Notes under the pieces: generated by a model
Seen by the model: only the letters and a program-made list of their open reading frames with translations
What the model was told of the DNA's origin: nothing
The model's database searches: none
Made by a program: the position numbers and the translations under genes
Origin: Pararge aegeria
Taxonomy: Eukaryota; Arthropoda; Insecta; Lepidoptera; Nymphalidae
Assembly (NCBI RefSeq): GCF_905163445.1
Contig: NC_053200.1
Location: 12,772,001-12,836,000 of the forward strand
DNA length: 64,000 nt
Reading direction: 5' to 3'
Shown: in pieces, positions 28,001 through 40,000 of the stretch
How the letters are laid out: every line of letters begins with the position of its first letter
How positions within the stretch are numbered: position 1 is the first letter of the stretch

Positions 28001-31000
28001 GACGTGAATGGAACTCCATAACGGTCTCAAAGGCAAGTGAATGTGGTGGACTACGGCCTAAAACCCGTAAATAAAGTTAATACATGTAGTTATCACCATC
28101 ACCTCACAAAATGGTAACATATATGTATGAACGCTTCATAAGTGACTGTGATAGAACATGGATATTTGAATTTGAATTTTAAACTTCTCATTCTGAGAAG
28201 AAACCCGTGCTCTAGCGTTGGCCGGAAATGGGTTTATAATGAAGAATTAATTAATGATATATGCCATACGTATACTATTTATTAATTCATAAAAAAATAA
28301 TGATTACTATTCGCCTTACTCGCAGGCTTCCAAGACTTTGTTAATCTAACTTTTTAATAAAAAAAAATCTACGAGATGCTCTTAATAAAGTATCATAATA
28401 ATAATAAAAAAGTTTGCCGTCACGGGACGCCCGGCAGATGTTAAACATCAAAGTTTAAAGTGGAATTTCTAATTGACAAAAGAATTTTTTCGTAAAAAAT
28501 AGAGATGACATATTTTAACAAAATGAAAAGCCGACTTCGAATTTTAAATTGTACACAATCTTAGACTGTAGCTAAGTGATCATTAACAGCAGATGAGGTT
28601 GCAGTCGAGGGCTAACTTGTAGTGAAATAAAAAAAAGGTGCGCCAACATGTTTAGGAATTTTTATTAGTGGTAGTACCCAGAGCTTTTTGTGACAGAGCT
28701 CGTCCGGACAAGTACTACACCATTCTTATTGCCGCTAAGCAGCATTGTTGCAATGCTGAGTTTCGGTTGGAAGGGCGTGGATGGCGTATAACAGGCATAT
28801 GAGACTTAACACCTACGCCTCAAGTTGATGGACACAGAGTGACACGTCTGTGTTCCTCGCACGTCGTGTTTAGTTTTGCCCTGTTTATAGGTTAGTAAAG
28901 TGGTGATAGCCGGGGTACCGAGTTCGAATCCCAGCACGAACCCCTAACCTTTCTAAGTTATGTGCGTTTTAAGAAATTAGAATATCACTTGCTTCAACGG
29001 TGAAGGAAACTTGCATGCTTGAGAGTTCTACAAAATGTTCTCAAAGGCGTGTGGAGTCCAACAATCCGCATTGGGCCAGCGTGGTGGACTACGGCCTAAA
29101 CCCTTCTCATTGTGGGAGGAGACCCGTGCCCTATAGTGGGCCGGTAACGGGTTGTCATAATGATGATGATGATGACAGCCGATTGGAGCAGTGGGCAGCG
29201 ACCTTTCTGTGTCCAAGGCCGTGGATTCGATTCCCACAAATGGAAAATGTTTCTGTGATAAACATGAATGTTTATCAGTGCCAAGTTGTTTATCTGTATT
29301 TTATAATTATTTACCATGCATATTATTCATAAAAATATTCATCAGTCATTTTAGTACCCATAACACAAGCTACGCTTACTTTGGGATAGATGGCGATGTG
29401 TTTATTGTTGTAGTACGTATATATTTTTTTTTTCTATCATTTACTTATTTTCTTTTTTTTTTTATTCTTAACGATGCTTAGTTATAATAAAAACAACACT
29501 ATACAAAAATTATAAAAAAAAACATCCACCCTCCGCTTGAAGGGCTTTTGAATGCCCAAGCAACCGGCGGTCAGGGCTGCAGAGTGAGGTACCTCCTCAC
29601 AATTAGTGTTGCCCAAATTCAGTCTTGGTCTTGCAGTCTTGGTCTTGTTCTTGCGTTTTTGCAAGACCAAGACCAAGAACAAGACCGCGTATTTTTAGCA
29701 AGACCAAGACCAAGACTGACCGTGCAAGACTTGAGCAAGAACAAGACATAGCCTGCAAGACTCTTGCGTCTTGCAGCTAGGACTTAGCGCTATTTCACGG
29801 AGTAGTTAAGTGTAACAGTTCGGTGTATAGGTAGGTAGGTACGCTTAGGAATTCTATGAGACGCAAAAAACTATATCAAAGAATATGAAAAACTGGACCT
29901 ATGCGCATTACGACTAATACCATAAACATAGCGAATAAAAAAATATCTATTAAAATCAAACTGAGTGCATGCATAGTTATGTTTTAACCATCGGCACTTT
30001 GATAATGCGGCATCAAAGGTTTTGTACTTACTTCTCAAAGAAATTTGCCGCTTTTCGGAAGTACATGGTTATGATACACGCGCCGGCGGCTTCTTTTGAA
30101 ATCTAAAACAATCGTTGCCGCCGCGCCGAAATCATAACATTTGACACTATTCATGCAAAATAATTTCGAATTTTAAGAGTACCTACAGGTGTTCCAAAGA
30201 ATAAATAAGTTTCAGATTGGTGATTTTAGATTGGTGGAGGACGCATGAGACAGAGTATCCGATTTTATCGAAAATGGCCCGTGATTTTCTCTCAATACCT
30301 GCAACTTCAGTACCTGCTGAGAGGTTATTTTCTAAAGCATCATTAGTAATTAGAAAACATAGAAATAGGTTAAGTGATGAGTCAGCCAGATGGTTACTTT
30401 GTATTAATTCTTGGTCAAAAGAATTGATATAAAGTATCATAACCTAATGATAAAGCTGTTGATTTGTGTTGTATTTTATTTTTTATTCAAATAAATGATA
30501 AATCGTAAAACTCTTTTATTAAATTTCTTATAAGTTGAGGGTTCAATCTCTTTCTAGACAGATAAGTATTGTTCTTTAAAATACAGTCAAGTTATTGTAA
30601 TTAATTTGTTTTTTTACATGTTTTAGCAAATGTAAGCTTATAAATCATAAATGTTTATTAAGAAACAGTTACTTCCATGGAAAACGACATATAGGTCAGT
30701 TGATTTTTCGAATTTCTTATCAAATCTTCAGTTATTTATTAATCTGCTTGATCTTTACTATGGCTATGTTAATTCAAGCTCACAATGTTCCAATTCTAAT
30801 ACGTTTTTCTAAGATTTAAAGTAAACTTTAATAAATAGTAATAGACTAATAGGTAATTGCAAGACTTGCAAGACTCTTGCTGCAAGACCAAGACCAAGAC
30901 CAAGACTGGGAGCGCAAGACCAAGACCAAGACCAAGACCAGGTGTATTGGCGCAAGACCAAGACCAAGACTGGCTAAGTCTCGTCTTGTTCTTGCATTTG

Positions 31001-34000
31001 GGCAACACTACTCACAATACGCGCTGTTTCAAGGACTACTGCCTTCTGTATCCAACCCTTGATCCAACAACCAAGCGAAAGCTTCTTTTTCTTAATTTAT
31101 TATTATGATGATAGGTTAGTGACCTGACATCAGGTGGGCCATCTGTTTATCCGTCAATTATTACCGTTAAATAAACCCTTTATGCTAAACTAGCTGTTGC
31201 CAGCGACTTGATTTATGTTTATTGATGTGGCGTTCAATTAAGTTGTAGGTCTAAAAAAAATTAAAGTATTCGGTATCGCTAAGCCTTAAATGAGGGGTTT
31301 GCTGCTGTCCGCTGAGGAGTTCTGTCCATTTAGATCTACACAAAGTTTGGACAAAATTAAACACATATTATAACCTCTATAGTACAAAAATAATTATTTA
31401 AATCGGTTATTATTTGTCGGAGTTATGGTGTAAAATCGTCAAACACGTTCATCCCCTCTCCCAAAGGAACCGAGCTTAATGTCGGGATAAAAATTATCCT
31501 ATATTACTTCCAAAAATATGTGTACATAGTTTCATGAGGATCGGTTAAGTAGTTTTTGCGTGAAAGCGTAACAAACAAACTTACATTGACATTTATAATA
31601 TTAGTAGGGATAGGGATAGGGATTATGATGATAGGTTAGTGACTTACCATCAGGTGGGCCATCTACTTGTTACGTTAATTATTACTATTAAACAACCCTT
31701 TTACGCTATATGTAAAAGATAAAGATATGAAAGAGTAGGTTACGAATTATATCTGACCTGTAAGCACCTCCCATGAGTTTATTGATCACCAGGCCGATAT
31801 CATGCAGCGTGTACACGTAACCTCGAGGCAGGTGGGGTCTCACGTCCCTCAGGATGTACCTTAGGGTGTTGCTCGGACCGCTCTTGGTGTTATAGAGCTC
31901 TTCCAGCCGAGGTATGGTGAGAAACTTCCTCATAGACACACCATTTTCGAGGAGGAGTTTGACGAAGTCTATGCGGTCATGTTCTAAAGCCTGCATCATT
32001 GCCTCGTCGAGAGCACCTGAAAGAAAAGATGAGTAAGTATTTCTTAACAAATTTTACCGTGCCCGTCAACCCGCAATAGAACAGTGTGGTGGTTTTTTAG
32101 CTCAAAGTATTGAGGTAACCATGTTTTTTTTTTAACTGTGTATTCTGCACCAAAAACAAAAAATGGTTTACAAAAGACGGACTTAATGCTATAGCATTTT
32201 CTACCAGCCAGCCTTCGGACGTGCGAGAATAAACTAATTAGTCAAAAACAAAACTTATGATATTATAAAGGCGCTTTATAAATTTTAACTTTACTTATAT
32301 AACTTTTTTTTATTGTTTTAACTATAACTACGGCGCTTCTTCAATTTATTCTTATTTAAAATATAATGGATATAGACGCACTTAATAATATGTAGGTACG
32401 CACACAAATTTACACACAAACACACACACACACGCACTCATAAACAAACTGTACACACCAAAACACACTACTCAATTGTTTTATTTTTATTTAACTTTCT
32501 TTGCTAAGAGTGAGGCCTCTTGACACAGGTATTTTGAAGCTTACTAGGCGGTCTCCACAGCATGTATCATTTACAATGTAAGAAACGAGTTAAACGGTTT
32601 TTACTTAATTAATAAAGTATTGCATGATATATATAATAATACCTCGATAATGTTACCACGTAAGTAAAGCGAATTTCAAATCAATAAGATCTGTGAAAAT
32701 TGTTTTTATCCTTTTGTCAAGTAGGATATGAACGCGCCATAGATAATCATAAAACCAAACAATTTTTTTTATTCCACTACAAGACAGCTCTTGACTGAAA
32801 TCTCACCTGCTTGTATGTCAAGATACAAGTCTAAGATGGTAACAGGTTGACCTCCGAGGGGTATGTCAGCTATATTAAGTCCATAGCCCTAATTGGTTTC
32901 AATGCGACATCGTACCGGAACGCTAAATCGCTTGGCGGCTCGTATTTGTTTGTAGGGTGGTAACTAGCCACGGCCGAAGCCTATAAACAGAAAAATTAAA
33001 CCCCTCGATTCATTTGGGAGTTACGGTACCACCGGCAGACACACACACACACTTAGATACACTCGCTAAACTATTTTTGCGTTGGGGCTTCAAATGGAGT
33101 ATAGTGTAAAGTGTTTGTGTGATGAACAGGAATGTTTTTCGTGTCTGGGTGTTCATATGAATCTCTTTCTTAGGCGAGAGTTTTCGCGAGATGTATATAT
33201 TAAAAAAAAAAAAAATTTGCAATTTACATCAATTTGATTTCTGCAAATAATATAAGTAGATATATAATACTATAGCCTTAGACTATACTATAATATAGTA
33301 CGTCCGGACATCGTGGGCAGTTTTTTTTTAAATAGTCGTCATGCTTTTGAACGTCCGTGCGTCGTAAAAAGCAATATTTTTGCAAAAGATTATAAATAGT
33401 TGACATTTGGCTTAGTAAGCAAACTAACACATTAAATACGGTGGGAAAAAAATTACAAAAGAAAAACCGACATTGATTATAAGTATAATACAAACTAAAG
33501 AGCAATAAAGTTTTTTTTTTATAAATATACTGTGTTCTACTGCTCATTTTGCACTATTGTGCAATCGCCAATGCTTCGCCGCACTGCTTATATATGTACC
33601 GGCCGTAATATTGTATGATATCGATAGTATATGATATAAAATGCTGCCTTTTGTTGTAATAGTATCGCCGGTCATCAACGTAGATATTTCCAATAAAGTG
33701 TCTTTGATCATAAAATCACTGAGGATAAAGGACTTTTTTCTTATCTAATCTCGTTCAATCGACCTTTATTAATTTTCCTTTCTCGAATAATGCCCCTTAT
33801 TCGCGTTTTACTTAGCCTTTTATGTGTACGAAAGGCTATCGCAACAAGAGACTTCACTTATAATATTGTTTACAAAATTAATAACTGATTAGTCATCGTT
33901 ATCAACTCTTTACCGAGCCGGGTCTCCTCCTACAGTGAGTAGGGGTTAAGGCCGTAGTTCACCACGCTTGCCCATTGCGGATTGGTGGGCTTCAGACACA

Positions 34001-37000
34001 TTTGAGAATATGATGGTGATCTCTCAGGCATGCCGATGACGGGTAGAAGCTGACTAGGAAAATTGGGTCGGTCAAACTTTTAAAGTCAGTTCTAGTCTGA
34101 TAAAGTTTAAAGCTTTAAAAAAAAAAATCATCGAGCTATTATATCCAGTAGTCAAATGAAAATTGCCTCCGACATTACAAATCACACATAACTTTCATAT
34201 TAAAATGCGATATAATTTTGATGCAATATACCTATCAATTAAAAACTCTAGAGCGACTCGAAGCAATTTCTACAACTTGTTCCAAGTCTAGACGCCATCT
34301 TAAACTGTTTTAACTTCGGTTTAATTAGCGAGACGCTAACTTTAATTTGCTAGCATAAGATAGGTGTTTTTATTTCTAATTATACAATAATAGGAATGGA
34401 TGGTCCAACGAACTTTGTTATTAAAGTAATCTGAAGCGAAAAGTTCCCATATAAAATTACCATTTTTGATCGTTTCCTTTTTTCGACTGTTCCTATGGAC
34501 GTTTAAATAAATAAATATACTTCGACAATACACACATCGCCATCCAGCCCCAAAGTAAGCGTAGCTTGTGTTATGGGTACCTACTTAGATGACTGATCAA
34601 TATTTTAATGAATAATATACATAAATAATTATAATATAATATATAAACACCCAGACACTGAAATTCATTCATGTTCATAACACAAACATTTGTCCAGTTG
34701 TGGGAGTCGAACCCACGGCCTTAGACCCAGAAAGCAGGGTCGCTGCCCACTGCGCCAATCTGCCTTCGAATTCTAATTATTACCCCAATTTTCGAGTTTT
34801 TGTGAGACACACGTAAAAACTCTAACATGGTCATAAGAACTTATCGTAAGTGAAAAATCATCAGCCTTAAACAATTCGCAGGGGATGCAAAGAACGCGTG
34901 CAAAGTGCCATGTGCTTGTAATTGCACCGGCAACCAGAAAACAAACTGGTAAGGGTCTGAAATAAACATGGCGGTAGTACTTCCTCGGACCAGCTCGAGC
35001 GAGGCTATGATGGGATGACGATCCCATCCTCCCAACGGGAGGGTTTGCCCATAATCACCACATTGGGTGATCGGATTGGTGATCGCAGTAGTCATAGTAG
35101 CACAGATAACGGTAATGACACCTCTCGGTTATAAGCTACGTCACAAAAGCTCATCATCATCATCAGATCAACCTATTACCGGCCCACTAAAGGGCATGGG
35201 TGTCCTCCCAACTTGAGATGGGTATAGGCCGTAGTCCACCACGCCAGCCCAGTGCGGATTGGTGGGCTCCAGACACTTTTGAGAATATGATGGTGAACTC
35301 TAAGGCATGCAGGTTTCATCACGATGTTTTCCATTACCGTTGAAATAAGCAGTGCCGTGCAGAGATGGTATGCACAGGGTATGCAGATGATATAAAATGA
35401 AAAAAATCTCCAGTATGAGTTTTAGATACTTGAGGGTAGGCTTTTATAACTCTTACAATGCCTATCCTTAAGTTTTTTATGACTCGTACTGGAGATTTTC
35501 TTCATTTAATATCGTCTGCATCGTGGAAGTAAGTGATATTTTAATTCCTGAAGCGCACATAACTTAGTAAAGTTAGAGGTGCGTTGAACTCGGCCCCCGA
35601 AAGAAGCCGAAGTCCTAACCAATGAGCTAGCGACGCTCGCATAAGCTCTACTACAACTGAATTATTGCGGAAAGTCATAATGAACCTCCGGCACACGCAT
35701 CTATCAAGCTAATAAAATTATGATTCCGGCTAATACAGGCCTTTATTATGTTGCAGCCTGTAGGCAAACTCAAACAATGGCCCGTCCAAGCCGGATGTTC
35801 GGGACTACGTTATTGTATTCCGGTGGAATAAAGTATTCGTCCAATTGTGAAGAGATGAATAATTTATCAATTCGCACGGCAAATGAGATCCGAAAAGGAT
35901 CCGGTTTATTAATCAAACAGGATAGCTCTCCTTGTTGTGATTAAATAAATAAACATATTTCAATTCCCACTAAACCACCGTTGGGGTAAATTATACAACG
36001 TGTAACCGAAATACGAAATACTGTCGAAGGTTGCTTAAGTATATTTCATAAGGAATAACCCTGTAAAAATAATAAAAATAATAAGTATACTTATTTTGCA
36101 TACAAACTAATTCGAAACATTCCAAGAGTTTACTTATGACAACCCTATTGAAGATAAAATAGCAACACGCGCATAGTACCTACGCTACGCGACGCGCACC
36201 TAAGTGACAGTAACTTAGAATGTCCTTAGAATGTCGTTAACTTAGAATGTGCTTTAGGGCTGTATCTGATTTCGTTCAGTTAAAAACTGTAGCAGTGGTT
36301 TACTCACAAAATATTAGCGTCTCGGTTTTACAGATAAGTCTCAGAGACAGTAAATATTGTACATCTAAAGCCTGCAAACTAAAATTTCGATTTTTATTTA
36401 CGCGTTTTATTTTTAATGGAAATAAATTGATAAGCCTCTCCGTTTATAATAATATTAGAAAAGTTCGTTTACAGTAATGGCGACAGAAAAATTCCTTCAT
36501 TAATTTCCGAAGAGCAGGTCAGTTATATCCTGCGTCTGATATTATTAAGCATTCTGAAAAAATCGTATCTGTAAAATTGTGTGTATTGTATCTAGATAAT
36601 GCAATGAGCGTAGAATAGTCGTTTTGGATCATGTTTTGATACCAGGATACTTTTAATTTCATGCAGCTCCAATGCGGGTTGGCGGGCTTCAACTCTGTGT
36701 AATTGGGAATGTAAGATGGTTTATGATAACAATGGTGCTGAACTATAAATAATTGGTCATAACGTATTCTGTCCGGACAATGCGATGAGTTTAAAATTAA
36801 AGTTTTGCATAAAAACTAAGATACTTTTAAATCCATGCAGCTGCGTTGAGGGTTAACGGGCTTCAACTATAGAATTGGAAAATTTATACGTAATGGTGCT
36901 ATCAGCTGATCTATAAAAAAATTGATCAATAGTCATAATCAATTCTGAGATACATTTTGGTAGCTATGGGCTTATCAAAGACTATACCTGGAGGCCACTC

Positions 37001-40000
37001 CTGTCCATACACGAAGATTTCTGATCTTGCAATGTCCACTCTGTTCCACGTAAGCGCCAAGGAAAGCTGTTCGCTCGGAGACAGGTGCTGGGCGCGGAAC
37101 AGCGCAGTCAATATGACCTGATCCAGCTCTTGAACCTCGCCACCCTCCGCCCTCTCTTGTATCCTGAAGACCGTTATCTGTATGGATAATTAAATGAAAA
37201 TGTAAAAATCAAAAAATCAAAACAATTTAAAATTAATTTTTTTGGATACTATCCAAAAAAATTAATTTTAAATTCCAAAAATTTCTTATTTTTTTATTTG
37301 GTCTATACGCATTACCTTTATCATCGTGCATTTTTAAGAAAAAATTAAAAACATATACAGGTTTTAAACTTAACAGAAGTTTACCGCCTTATTTGCTATT
37401 GTTTTATGTAAAAAAATAAATTTTCATGTCATTTACATTTAATTTCAGATACAAGAATATTTTAGCAGTATTTTAATCATATTTCCGTAATATCTTAACT
37501 TAACAATCTCTTAACTGACTAATTTGAACAATATAATTGTATCTTTTTCCGATCTGATGAATATTCTCAGAAATAGTATTCAAAGTTACATCGTTTACAT
37601 CATTTCTAAAACAAAACATACGGTGCCGTTTTAAATAGAATCCTGGATGTTCTAAATTCAACTTCAATATCAATATTGCACCCGATAAGCGGAATATAAA
37701 TATTGGAAAACGCAGAACTGTTGTGAAGTAGTATTAGGAAACATAGTTACCATATTTCACTACCATATTTCGATGAGAATTTGTTCAGCTTATCCGCAAA
37801 ATAGAAAATTGGTGAAGCAGGCGATATTTATTTCGTATAAAGTTTGCATTTGACGTGAAGACACCAGACATTTAATCTCGGGGGTCTTCCTTTGATTATA
37901 TCAAAAGATATTAATTTGCATTCTCCTATCAATCTTGCAAGTTAAAAACATTTTATATTTATATACATGAATTTATAAATGCGAAAGTATCTTGGGGCTT
38001 GGACCATCCATCAAAATCCATTTAGATTATAAAAAAATAAGCTGTGAATTAGCTGATTGAAGCCAAGAGTATTTTGTAATCCTGTGATACCACAACGGTT
38101 CCTAGTTAGTTTGATTATTTTTCATTCCGCAACTAATTTGACAGCCGAGTGGCGCAGTGGGCAGCGACCCTGCTTTCTGAGTCCAGGCCGTGGGTTCGAT
38201 TCCCACAACTGCAAAATGTTTGTGAGATGAACATGAATGTTTTTCAGTGTCTGGGTGTTTATCTGTATATTATAAGTATTTATGTGTATTATATTCATAA
38301 AAAAATATTCATCAGATATCTCAGTACCCATAACACAAGCTACGCTTACTTTGGGGCTAGATGGCGATGTGTGTATTGTCGTAGCGTAGTATAGTATAGT
38401 ATATATAATTCTTTCTCGAAATAACTCTTTTTGGTAATAAGTCGCTAGAGCACTATTACTACGGTATGAGATAAGAATACTGATAACTTTTGTAAAATAT
38501 TATTATAAATCTTGCCGGATTCATAAAATAAATCATATATTGTATTATGTGCTTTGATCGATTAACTGAAATTTAACACACAATTCTCGGAAACAAAAAC
38601 GTATTACCCTGTGCCAATTTTGATCTCAAGTATTGTAGGGACATTTAACAGGGTTAACCTAATGGATAGCTTGGATTTCTAGGTGTCAATGTAAAAGAAA
38701 AACTTTGACTCGGACAAACTTTGACGTCCGATTGGCGCAGAAGGCAGTCCCAAGGTCGTGTTTTCGATTCCTGGAAAATGTTTGTCTTACATGAACGGCG
38801 AACATGAACTATTTTCAGTGTCTGGGTGTTTATCTGTAGATTATAATTATTTCAGTATGTAAGTACCCGTAACACAAGCTAAAGCTTACTTTGGGGCTAG
38901 ATAGCGGCGTGTGTATTGTCGTAAAAAAAGTGGCCTGTAGCATAGCTTCTGGAAAAGAAAATAGGCAACCGCGAGATTTTTTTTATAGAAAATATAAAAT
39001 TCAAGGTGAGAGTGTAACTTCTTATTTCTAAGTTAAGTTAAACATGCTCTCCAACCACGTATTAATTTAGGTACCCAACTCCCTCTTATCACGTTTAAGT
39101 AAATCGTATTAGCTTTCCAATTTAATTTCGTATTATTACAGTACTTGTGCTCAGCGAAATATAATAAAACGTTCAATTTTCCGTCCCAGTTGTTTCAATT
39201 AGCCCCGTCGCTGCATACAAATCTCTTTCTATGAGGACAAATTGGGGTCGCAGCTGATAAAATGTCTCGCGGCTGATGGTATTAATACTCTTTAGGCGAC
39301 ACATATATTAATTACCGACAAGCGAACAACGTAACGGTGTTATTCTGTTACTAGCATTTCTACGCGACTTTCTACGCGTTCAAGTTCTGATAACAATTTT
39401 TTTTCCTTACAAACTTACATCCGCTAATCTATGCTCTCCCGATAGTGCTCTTCGATTTTTCTAGGCGTTCATTCTTACTTTTTTTTTCGTAGTCGCTTCA
39501 CTCCTAAGGGTCATCATATCATGATGTTTAACAACCCATAACCTTCCTCAAGAATCTAATGTAATGAAGATCTAACAAAAAGAAAAAAAATACAAACTCC
39601 GAAGCTTTATAATTTGTTCAGATTACCAGTGACTGCGAACAATAACTGAAAGCAAAGGCCCAAAGGGTCATCTATCTATATATATAAAAGAGAAAGTGTG
39701 TGGGTATGTTCCGTTTAGATTTCAATGAAACTTTCAGGGAATCTCCGGATTAACCTGGCGAGTAATCCTGTAAAATTTGGTGACGATCGGAGCACTCCTA
39801 CTTTGGAACTGACAAACTGTCAAATACAGCTTTTATTTACTATGATGATATTTTATTGTTGGGTGTACATGGGTGTAGATAATGATCTTCACCCGCTCGA
39901 AAAGAGAATAGAAGCGAATGAATACGGAGAAAAAGAAATGATTTAATATATTATGAGACTTAAATTAAAAATTTAATGATGTAAGTTTATTGTTTAAATA

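Larger units (their letters stand above)
22751..31757 (-). other. 9.0-kb Trpm intron
   Basis: Holds SINE B (22887), family T tail (23935), Lep1 Helitron (24484), SINE B (25032), the 26.1-27.1 kb repeat, family E, family C, the SINE pair, the hAT element and a further Helitron. 23250-23570 has loosely repeating gtaat-gaagtg blocks. 25560-25790 resembles a decayed Helitron plus family D. 27150-27770 and 28080-28370 show nothing clear. Confidence 0.55.

Noticed and set aside
29028..29332. Open frames of 69-110 codons over the SINE pair
   Set aside because: They translate SINE sequence; similar frames appear at other SINE copies.
30796..31108. Overlapping open frames encoding TKTKTK and RPRPRP repeats on both strands
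   Set aside because: They are translations of the CAAGAC subterminal array of the hAT element, open in several frames because the repeat lacks stops.
32407..32460. Clustered short repeats that might suggest a CRISPR array
   Set aside because: It is an (ac)n-rich tract without regular spacers, and the DNA is eukaryotic.
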